From assembly GCA_012103475.1 (NCBI GenBank), contig WLWS01000002.1, positions 682,081-746,080 of the forward strand: 64,000 bases of DNA. Direction: 5' to 3'. The notes under the pieces were generated by a model, which saw only the letters and a list, made by a program, of their open reading frames with translations, had not been told where the DNA came from and did not search any database. The translations under genes were made by a program, and so were the position numbers. Every line of letters starts with the position of its first letter. Within the stretch, counting starts at the first letter, position 1. This stretch comes from Gammaproteobacteria bacterium. GTDB lineage: Bacteria > Pseudomonadota > Gammaproteobacteria > Eutrophobiales > Eutrophobiaceae. Positions 25,998-33,255 of this stretch are shown here, one piece after another.

Positions 25998-28676
25998 TTA
26001 CTCCGTAAGCAGCGCTTTCATTGCAATACAGCGTTGATCTTCCTGCAAAGCAATTCTCAATGCTTTTACCGTGCCGAGTGATGCCTGACTATTGTCTGTT
26101 ATTGCTTTTTCCAGTTCGGCATTACTATCAGCAGTGCAGTAACCTCTGATTAGATAACGATTATAGAAGCGCAAATATTGCTGGTCTTTTTGGGTGTCAA
26201 GAACGCTCAGTTTCTCTAATGCTTTGGCTAAAAGTGCTTGCCTGTACTCCACATGATGCGCCGGGTACAGTGTTCCCATTGCGGCGCGTAATTTCGCCAG
26301 CTCCAGGTTGGTTGTTTCATCCTGAATTTCCGCCAGCCAGACCTGTTTGTTATTCAAATCCGGCGCGGCCGATTGGGCGGAGACATGTGCCTTGGCACCT
26401 GTGTTTGAAGGATCTCTGACCAGTTCACGATTGAGAATATCTTCGATACCTGTATGGGCGTGCGTGGCAAGTCGTACTACCAGAGCCCAGCGACGATCCT
26501 GATCCAAAGTAAAGCCGGCAATACTGTTTTCTCCCTGCAGCAAAGCTTTTAATCTAGCCAGTCCTGCACTGCTGTGAACAATCGAGGCATAGTGATCAAA
26601 CCAGAGTTTTTGCAGATCCGGGTTGTCTTTAGAGCCCTGAACTTTTTCCCAGGCCAGCGCTTCGAAACGCTCCTGAAACAATTCTCTAGAGTTGTCAGCC
26701 GTGGCCTGAAACAGGTGCAGATAGGCTATCGTGCCGCCAATAGTTCCCATCACCTGATTCAAGGTTTTCAGATCACTCTCTTGCGTAATATTCGCCAGTA
26801 CAATTTCAGCATAATCAGTGATCGGTAGCTGCGCATCTCGCACAGCTTCCCACAAATTCCGCCATAGCATTGAACGCAGCATCGGATCGTCAAAGCCATT
26901 AATATTGTTTTTCAGCAAAGCAACTTCTTTTTCAGGTAATCCAATTTTTGCAAAGCCCCAGTCTTCGTAGTTTGGATAAATAAAATCCGGACAGGCTTTT
27001 GTAGTCAGTTCCGAAATATTTGTGCTGTCTCCTGATATGACCACCGATAGCGAGTCCTGTAATTGCATACGCCTGTTTTCATCAGCTTTGTACAAGCCCA
27101 ATTTAAGTCGATGTTCACGTAATTCCTGATCGTCCGCTGGCATAGCCTCCTGCAGAATCTGAATAGCATTTATCTTGCCGTCCTCACACTGGTAGTCTGC
27201 CGTCACCCTGTTGGTTCCCTTGGTATACAGCCATTGTCGCGTCCATTCATCGAGATCACGGTCTGCCGCACGCGCCATCGAAGACATAAAATCTTCCAGC
27301 TCGCTATTTTCAAAGGATTTGGTTTTCAGATATTCGCTAACGCCTTTACGAAACACTTCCTGTTCTATCAGATACGACAGTTGCTTGAGAACGGAAGCGC
27401 CCTTCCCATAAGTAATTCCATCAAAATTGGCAAAGCCGCTGTCTGTATTATTAACCGGCAATTCAATAGGATGATTGGTTACCTGTTCATCAGTGTTGTA
27501 AGCCCAGAGCTTGGTACGGGAATAAAAACTATGCCAGGCCCGCTTGAAAGACGTCGCTTCCGTAGCCGAGAGGTAGGCCATATAGGTTGCAAAACTCTCA
27601 TTCAGCCACAGACCATTCCACCAGCGCATTGTCACCAGATTACCAAACCACATGTGGGCCATTTCATGCAGGATCACATTAGCAATACGTTCCCTTTCCT
27701 CCATGGTGTAGTCACCGCGTTTTATATAACGCTCGGAAAAAGTCACCGCACCCACATTTTCCATTGCTCCGGAATTGAAATCAGGAACAATAAGCTGATC
27801 ATACTTATGAAAGGGGTAGTCGACCTCGAAGTACTTTTGAAAAAAATCAAAACCCTGTCTGGATATTTCAAACCAGTGTTCTTCTTCAACGTATTGCGCC
27901 AGAGTTTTTCGCGCCATCAGACGCATAGGAATATCTCCGGCCATATCTTCCCAGATCACATAAGGGCCAGCATGCAGGGAAAATATATAAGTACTGAATT
28001 TATCACTGGCCGGAAAACGCCATAACTTCCGCTCGCCTTTCTCTTCAATGGCAAATTCCCGCTGTGCCGTGATTACCTGCCAGTCACCCGGCGCTTCTAC
28101 TTCTATGTGGTATGTCGCCTTTATATCCGGCTGGTCAAATGCGGGGAAGATCCGATTGGCGTCATAGGGTTCCAGATCTGAATAAATGTAGGCATTGCCA
28201 TCTTCCGGATCAATCGAGCGATACAAACCGGAACCCGTTTTCGAATAAGGGTGGCTGAATTCAATGTCGAGCTTTTGCTGGCCAATTTCAAGAATGTCTT
28301 TATCGATAGTGATAAACCAGTTGTTGTAAGCGAATTCGATTTGTTCACCATTCAGACTGATTTTTTGAACCGAACCATCAGTAAAATCAATAGTCAGATC
28401 CTGCTCAGTATTCAGAAGCTCAAAACTGATTTCCTGTTTACCCTGAAAATCCTCATCGTCCGCAGAGAGACTGAAAAACTGTGTGTAAGCAACCTTATCT
28501 ACCTGCTTACTGCGTAATTTAGAATAGTCTTCGTTAAGATAACTGACTTCAGCTCGCTTGTAAGCTGCAGTATTTTCTGACTGTTTTGTTGTCTCCTGTT
28601 TCTGTTCAGCCGCGTCATCTGAGCAGGCTGTAAAAAAAAGCAGGCAAACAAGAATAGAATATTTCCAATCATACAT
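25998..28676 (-). CDS. M1-family aminopeptidase N, lipoprotein-anchored
   Basis: About 892 residues from ATG 28676, preceded by GGGAG; the track start at 28745 adds 23 unlikely residues. The N-terminus 'MYDWKYSILVCLLFFTACSDD' is a lipoprotein signal (lipobox T-A-C), so the enzyme is membrane-tethered outside the cytoplasm, unlike E. coli PepN. Catalytic motifs: exopeptidase 'NSGAMENVGAVTF', zinc site 'VILHEMAHMWFGNLVTMRWWNGLWLNESFATY' (HExxH-x18-E), and ERAP-like C-terminal domain. It removes N-terminal residues from peptides, which could then enter via Opp transport encoded elsewhere in the window. Confidence 0.92.
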   Translation of the reverse strand: MYDWKYSILVCLLFFTACSDDAAEQKQETTKQSENTAAYKRAEVSYLNEDYSKLRSKQVDKVAYTQFFSLSADDEDFQGKQEISFELLNTEQDLTIDFTDGSVQKISLNGEQIEFAYNNWFITIDKDILEIGQQKLDIEFSHPYSKTGSGLYRSIDPEDGNAYIYSDLEPYDANRIFPAFDQPDIKATYHIEVEAPGDWQVITAQREFAIEEKGERKLWRFPASDKFSTYIFSLHAGPYVIWEDMAGDIPMRLMARKTLAQYVEEEHWFEISRQGFDFFQKYFEVDYPFHKYDQLIVPDFNSGAMENVGAVTFSERYIKRGDYTMEERERIANVILHEMAHMWFGNLVTMRWWNGLWLNESFATYMAYLSATEATSFKRAWHSFYSRTKLWAYNTDEQVTNHPIELPVNNTDSGFANFDGITYGKGASVLKQLSYLIEQEVFRKGVSEYLKTKSFENSELEDFMSSMARAADRDLDEWTRQWLYTKGTNRVTADYQCEDGKINAIQILQEAMPADDQELREHRLKLGLYKADENRRMQLQDSLSVVISGDSTNISELTTKACPDFIYPNYEDWGFAKIGLPEKEVALLKNNINGFDDPMLRSMLWRNLWEAVRDAQLPITDYAEIVLANITQESDLKTLNQVMGTIGGTIAYLHLFQATADNSRELFQERFEALAWEKVQGSKDNPDLQKLWFDHYASIVHSSAGLARLKALLQGENSIAGFTLDQDRRWALVVRLATHAHTGIEDILNRELVRDPSNTGAKAHVSAQSAAPDLNNKQVWLAEIQDETTNLELAKLRAAMGTLYPAHHVEYRQALLAKALEKLSVLDTQKDQQYLRFYNRYLIRGYCTADSNAELEKAITDNSQASLGTVKALRIALQEDQRCIAMKALLTE

Positions 28677-28816
28677 TTGGGTTAATCTCCCTCTGAAATT
28701 CTGAACATTAGAACTCGGAGAAATTAATATATTTATTAATTTCAATAGCTTATTTGAGCTCTGGAATAGCCTTATGTTACCTTAGAACACTTTTTATTTC
28801 ACAGGATAAGTAGCGT

Positions 28817-29980
28817 ATGAAAAATGGCAAGGGTCCCCTGAAAGGTTTTCGGTTTATCGAAGTGGCCGGAATAGGTCCGACTCAGTTATGCGGTATGTTA
28901 CTGGCTGATATGGGTGCCGAGATCATTCGGGTTGAAAGAATCAATACTGTTGATCTTGGTGTTGGCATGGAGGAGAAATACAACCTGATGAATAGAAGTC
29001 GACGCTCTGTCGCCATCAACCTCAAAGATGCACGCGGCCGCGAGTTGCTACTTGAATTATGTAAACAAGCTGATGCGCTATTCGAAGGCTTTCGGCCAGG
29101 CGTAATGGAACGTCTGGGCCTTGGGCCGGAACAGTGTATGAAACAGAATGCCAAATTGGTCTATGGACGAATGACAGGCTGGGGGCAGGAAGGGCCGCTC
29201 GCACAAGCAGCGGGACACGACCCGAATTACATCAGCATTGCCGGCGCTCTCGGACTGATTGGTGATGATGGAAATGGCCCGACATATCCCTTGAATATTA
29301 TTGGTGATTTCGGGGGAGGCGCCCTTTATCTTGCTATGGGTATGCTAGCCGCTCTTCTGGAAACAACTAAATCAGGTAAAGGCCAGGTAGTAGATGCAGC
29401 AATGATTGATGGCGTCGCTTCCTTACTCACCTATTTTTATAGTCTGCAGGAGGCTGGCGAATGGAGCAGAGAGAGAGGTAAAAACGTTCTTGATGGCGGA
29501 GCGCACTTCCTCAGGCCCTATAGAACTTCGGATGATCAATATATTGTTGTGGGTGCTCTTGAGGCGCGTTTTTATGAGAACCTTCTGGATACTCTGGAAA
29601 TAGACGATTCCGATTTACGTAACAATCAGATGGACAAGACAAACTGGCCTCAATTCAGAGAAAAATTACAAAATATATTTTCTACTAAGACAAGAGATGA
29701 GTGGCTGGAAATATTTTCTGATTCTGAAAGTTGTTTTTCACCGGTTCTCAGCCTTCAAGAAGCCACTCGTCACCCTCATGCACTGGAAAGAAACAGTTAC
29801 ATTGACGTTGCCGGAATTACACAGCCGGCGCCAGCGCCGAGATTCAGTCGGACGCCATCGAATATTCAATCTCCTCCAGCCGAAATAGGTGAACACACCA
29901 TAGATTGTCTTTCAGATTGGGGAATTGACAGAACGCTAATTGATAAACTACTAAAAACCGAAATCATCATGCAGTCTTAA
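28817..29980 (+). CDS. CaiB/BaiF family CoA-transferase or alpha-methylacyl-CoA racemase
   Basis: 387 residues of the class III CoA-transferase family. N-terminal 'PLKGFRFIEVAGIGPTQLCGMLLADMGAEIIRVER', 'RSVAINLKDARGRELLLELCKQADALFEGFRPGVMERLGLGP' and 'YGRMTGWGQEGPLAQAAGHDPNYISIAGAL' (with the Asp/His pair used by alpha-methylacyl-CoA racemase) favour the racemase branch. In that case it interconverts R and S 2-methylacyl-CoAs for beta-oxidation of branched or sterol side chains. It is monocistronic, divergent from the aminopeptidase group. Confidence 0.9.
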   Translation: MKNGKGPLKGFRFIEVAGIGPTQLCGMLLADMGAEIIRVERINTVDLGVGMEEKYNLMNRSRRSVAINLKDARGRELLLELCKQADALFEGFRPGVMERLGLGPEQCMKQNAKLVYGRMTGWGQEGPLAQAAGHDPNYISIAGALGLIGDDGNGPTYPLNIIGDFGGGALYLAMGMLAALLETTKSGKGQVVDAAMIDGVASLLTYFYSLQEAGEWSRERGKNVLDGGAHFLRPYRTSDDQYIVVGALEARFYENLLDTLEIDDSDLRNNQMDKTNWPQFREKLQNIFSTKTRDEWLEIFSDSESCFSPVLSLQEATRHPHALERNSYIDVAGITQPAPAPRFSRTPSNIQSPPAEIGEHTIDCLSDWGIDRTLIDKLLKTEIIMQS

Positions 29981-30002
29981 TTAACGCCACACCTTGACTA
30001 AA

Positions 30003-30018
30003 TGTGAATCAGTTCACA
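30003..30018 (+). promoter_or_regulatory. CRP/Vfr-type binding site
   Basis: TGTGAATCAGTTCACA is a perfect TGTGA-N6-TCACA palindrome, the consensus half-sites for cAMP-CRP/Vfr. It lies 114 bases before the start of the secreted coiled-coil gene and 23 bases after the CoA-transferase stop, so it most likely controls the downstream three-gene operon. FNR-type sites (TTGAT-N4-ATCAA) do not fit. Confidence 0.75.
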
Positions 30019-30038
30019 CAAATTGTCCGAAATTCAGT

Positions 30039-30044
30039 TACGAT
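30039..30044 (+). promoter_or_regulatory. Candidate -10 element of a class II CRP-dependent promoter
   Basis: TACGAT lies so that a start about 7 bases downstream (near 30051) would place the CRP palindrome centre (30010.5) at about -41, the class II activator position. No good -35 hexamer is present, as expected when the activator covers it. This is a spacing argument, not a demonstrated start. Confidence 0.45.
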
Positions 30045-30131
30045 GGAACCCCTAGAATTTACACTTGAGCTGACAACAGCATAATTTTATCTGAATCACA
30101 CTGTTAACCGGAGAATGGTGCTAATACCCCC

Positions 30132-32723
30132 ATGACTCGCTTTGGCTTTTTTCTGCATAACCCAATAAAAACCTCTCTGTTTTTTGTATTCCTATTTCTG
30201 TTGTGCGTATCTTTCCCTCTCTCTATTCATGCTGACGAAGAAGAGACACTGGATAAAATTGAAAATGCCGCTGATAAAATAAAGGAGTTAATCGAAGCCT
30301 ACCAGGAAGCTGATGTCAATTTCGTAAAGAAAGAAATTGTTAGCATCAAAGATACTTCCGGCAATCCTCGAGATTGCGACGTCGCTATATTCTATGACAA
30401 TGGTCAACAAGCTCGCTTTACAACCAAGGAAGGTCGTTTTGAAGGCAACTTCGATCACGGTACTAATGTCCCTGCCAATTCTCTGAGTTTGCGTCTATCT
30501 AATTGCGAATGTCGTGCAATAAGAACCCGGCATGTATCAACATGGTTAGGCGTAATCGAAGAAATTGAAAAAGTTAAAAAAGTCATTGCTGATGAAATTG
30601 AAGGGATGCTTGAAGAAAAAGCCAGCGAATATGCCGAAGAACTTCTTAATAAACTGGCAGAAAAAGCGGGACTTGCTGCAGGCGCCAGCGGCTTCTTAAC
30701 TGGTTTTAAAGCTGGTGCCGAACTCGGTGCAGCAGTAGGTGATCATATTACTGAAGAAATTAACAAAATTCTCGATAGTGCCAGGCAGAAAAACCAGCAA
30801 GCCGCTAAAGATCTCAATAATTCTCCCTTGTATCCGAGTGTCGGTCATATCAGTCCGCGCGGCTGGTGGGGAAACACGCGGGGAGAAAATCCCAAGTTAC
30901 AGAACAAGTGGGATATAACTGTGCGTTGCGGTTCCAGAATCATTCCTCCTGCAGCCGCAACATGGTCTGATACAAATCAGCTGGAAGCCGCACAGGAGCG
31001 CTTCGATTATCCGCCTGAAACTTCATCAGGTACTAGTGGTACCGATCGTCAGGCTGAGCAACAACGCGCCCGTGAAGAAGCGCAGCGACAGCGGGAACAA
31101 GGTAAAGCCGAAGCTCGAGCGGAAAGAGAACGTCAGCAGGAAGCCGAAGCCGCCCGTCGCCGCTACGAAGCTGAGCAACGCCGCATCGAACAAAAAGCGC
31201 AGGAGATAGCCAGAACCTGCACTATCTGCGATCCGATTCGCGAACAGATCAGACTGGCTGAACAGGAACTTCAGGATGCCGAAGCAAGCCTGCCAGATCT
31301 GGAACAGGCTGTTAGTGAAGCAGAAGCAGCCAGAAATCGCGCTCAGAATAAGGAACGCCAGGCTCGTCAAAGACTCAATGAATTTCTGAACCCGCAAAGC
31401 TCAGCTACTAATGAAAGCACCGGAAGAACAGCAACTACAACTGATCTGGAAGTAAGAAACCAGGCCGCACTGGAAGCACAGGAGCGCTATCGTTCCGGAG
31501 AAGCATCAGCGCAGGAAACCGAGGAAGCCTGGAAGAATCTGGATGATCCCGAAAAAATCGAAGAGCTAAAAGAAGCAGCGCAAGAACGTCTGGAAAATGA
31601 GATAACAACAGCAGAGCAGGAGCGCGAACAGACAGACACAGACTTTCAGAATGCACGGCGTGATCTTGCCCGCGGCAAACGCAAAGTCGACAATGCCAAG
31701 GACTATATTGAATATTTAAAAAGTAAGCTGGAAGAATGCATTAAGCAATGTCAGGCACAAGCACGTAGTATTGCCATTGGCCATGTCGTAGATCTGGATG
31801 ACCTGATGGACTACAGAGTGCCGCCTTCATCGCCAACAATTACCCCAACGGAAGCCACTCCTTCTACGACGACTGCAGAGAATAAAGACTTGTTTGAAGA
31901 TATTTTTGGACCCGGTCGTGATACTGAAATTGAAATTGTCGATGTCATCAATATCAGAGGTAATGATCCTTATGATCCTTATGATCCACGCGATCCACTC
32001 GCGGAAGAATCTTCTCAGATAGGCCTTGAGATTGTTCTCGAAGCAGAGCCCGAGCCGGAACAACCTCCACCACCACCATTACCGCCACCACTTCCACCAG
32101 TGATGACTGATGCGAGTTTCAATGCTCAATGTGATGTCCAGTCCGGCGCAGGAACGCATGATGTCAGCATCGATGGCAATCCATTTTGTTCTCAGACAGG
32201 CACTGGTGTAAATGGGGGTACAGCTAATTTTATGTGTATACCTGGTGATTCTGTGTCAGTTTCAGGCACCTGTACTGGCCCGGGAAGTTGTCGTGCCTTT
32301 GTCAACACCACTACCAATCTGAACTGTCCTTTTCCCGACGGTGGGTTTTTGAATGGTGGATTCAACGGCAACATCGGTTATACAGGAACAGCCTCGGTAA
32401 ATTGTAGTTGTGACGCAGTGGGGCCACCTACGAGTGACGTCGGAATCAGTGCCAACTGTGATGTCAATTCCGGTAGCGGAACCAGCTCGTTGTCAATTGA
32501 TGGCACAGAGTTTTGTAGTGTCAACGGCAGCGCTTCGGACTTCGCTGGTGGCGCTACATTCATCAGATGTAACTCTGGAGACACTGTTACCCTGACTCAC
32601 ACCTGCACCGCAACCGATTGCCGCTTTACATTAGGGGAAAGCACACTGCCCTTCCCCGGTCTCGTTCCCGGTACCAATGGTCCCTTTAGCGGCGTAACTA
32701 CTTTTACTGCGACCTGTCCCTGA
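30132..32723 (+). CDS. Secreted coiled-coil protein with duplicated Cys-containing C-terminal domain
   Basis: 863 residues; no family recognised. Layout: signal peptide (1-35, ending SIHA), an N-terminal domain (about 36-300) with cysteines and a glycine-rich helix 'GLAAGASGFLTGFKAGAELGAAVGDHI', a charged Arg/Glu/Gln coiled coil (about 306-360), a CxxC (RTCTIC, near 363), two further coiled-coil segments (about 370-550) ending 'ECIKQCQ', an acidic linker with DPYDPYDPRDPL, a Pro-rich hinge (PPPPPLPPPLPP near 645) and two tandem domains of about 100 residues. Each of the latter begins with 'CDV.SG.GT..(V/L)SIDG..FC' and carries regularly spaced cysteines suggestive of disulfides. First gene of a three-gene operon; the next gene is 25 bases downstream. 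Structure suggests an envelope or surface fibre-like protein. Confidence 0.85.
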   Translation: MTRFGFFLHNPIKTSLFFVFLFLLCVSFPLSIHADEEETLDKIENAADKIKELIEAYQEADVNFVKKEIVSIKDTSGNPRDCDVAIFYDNGQQARFTTKEGRFEGNFDHGTNVPANSLSLRLSNCECRAIRTRHVSTWLGVIEEIEKVKKVIADEIEGMLEEKASEYAEELLNKLAEKAGLAAGASGFLTGFKAGAELGAAVGDHITEEINKILDSARQKNQQAAKDLNNSPLYPSVGHISPRGWWGNTRGENPKLQNKWDITVRCGSRIIPPAAATWSDTNQLEAAQERFDYPPETSSGTSGTDRQAEQQRAREEAQRQREQGKAEARAERERQQEAEAARRRYEAEQRRIEQKAQEIARTCTICDPIREQIRLAEQELQDAEASLPDLEQAVSEAEAARNRAQNKERQARQRLNEFLNPQSSATNESTGRTATTTDLEVRNQAALEAQERYRSGEASAQETEEAWKNLDDPEKIEELKEAAQERLENEITTAEQEREQTDTDFQNARRDLARGKRKVDNAKDYIEYLKSKLEECIKQCQAQARSIAIGHVVDLDDLMDYRVPPSSPTITPTEATPSTTTAENKDLFEDIFGPGRDTEIEIVDVINIRGNDPYDPYDPRDPLAEESSQIGLEIVLEAEPEPEQPPPPPLPPPLPPVMTDASFNAQCDVQSGAGTHDVSIDGNPFCSQTGTGVNGGTANFMCIPGDSVSVSGTCTGPGSCRAFVNTTTNLNCPFPDGGFLNGGFNGNIGYTGTASVNCSCDAVGPPTSDVGISANCDVNSGSGTSSLSIDGTEFCSVNGSASDFAGGATFIRCNSGDTVTLTHTCTATDCRFTLGESTLPFPGLVPGTNGPFSGVTTFTATCP
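31965..32000 (+). repeat. 9-base tandem repeat (GATCCnnnn x4)
   Basis: Four consecutive 9-base units beginning GATCC (31965, 31974, 31983, 31992), the first two identical (GATCCTTAT), encode DPYDPYDPRDPL in the linker of the coiled-coil protein. Copy number changes would stay in frame and vary linker length. Confidence 0.8.
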
Positions 32724-32748
32724 CCTTAAGATACCCAAGGTAAAACGA

Positions 32749-33255
32749 ATGCGATACAAACTTTTATTTACAGCCTTGACGATTTCGCTGGTGTTGAGCT
32801 TCAGTAATGTAATGGACAGCGAAGCACGTCAGCTTCGTACAATTTCCGCCCCAGCCAAAATAAAAATGAAACTGCCTGATGGCGCTATCCCGGTGGATGA
32901 GGCCAGAGATTTAGATCGAAGGCAAATAAGCGCTGCCGTGGAACAAGTTGTGTCCCTTTGGAACCAGGGAGATACGGCCAGCACCTTGTCTGAGAGGTTT
33001 TTTGATAAAAGTCGCTTAAGCGATGCGATAGATAGTCTTGTTCCCAGAGATGCGACCTTAAGAATCCAGTCTGTGCAGGGAGTACGGACTCTGGAGCAAT
33101 ATTTACTGCCATCATCAAAAGGCAACAGGTTGGTCAGTGTTGTTTCGGCCACAGTTCGCACACAACTGGAATTCAACGACCCGAGCACCGGCTTCGTCCA
33201 GCGTCAGGGTGTAAATGAATTTATTCTACAAATCAGTCAACCGGCACAAAGATGA
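32749..33255 (+). CDS. Exported protein of the three-gene envelope operon
   Basis: 168 residues, unrecognised. Signal peptide 'MRYKLLFTALTISLVLSFSNVMDSEA' then a helical segment ('ARDLDRRQISAAVEQVVSLWNQGDTASTLSERFFDKSRLSDAIDSL') and a beta-rich half ('ATLRIQSVQGVRTLEQY...RLVSVVSATVRTQLEFNDPSTGFVQRQGVNEFILQI'), a helix-then-sheet order that recalls NTF2-like folds, though I cannot confirm this. No catalytic residues are evident. Its stop overlaps the start of the barrel gene (ATGA), showing tight coupling; a periplasmic chaperone or accessory role for the other two products is a reasonable guess. Confidence 0.75.
   Translation: MRYKLLFTALTISLVLSFSNVMDSEARQLRTISAPAKIKMKLPDGAIPVDEARDLDRRQISAAVEQVVSLWNQGDTASTLSERFFDKSRLSDAIDSLVPRDATLRIQSVQGVRTLEQYLLPSSKGNRLVSVVSATVRTQLEFNDPSTGFVQRQGVNEFILQISQPAQR

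Noticed and set aside
27234-28025. A 263-aa plus-strand ORF opposite the aminopeptidase
   Set aside because: It is antisense to a well-conserved M1 peptidase with no ribosome site or family resemblance; a shadow of codon bias.
9640-29980. A carnitine (cai) operon from the CaiC-, CaiA- and CaiB-like genes
   Set aside because: The three genes are 5-11 kb apart, on different strands, and each belongs to a broad family; no CaiD, CaiT or fix genes are present.
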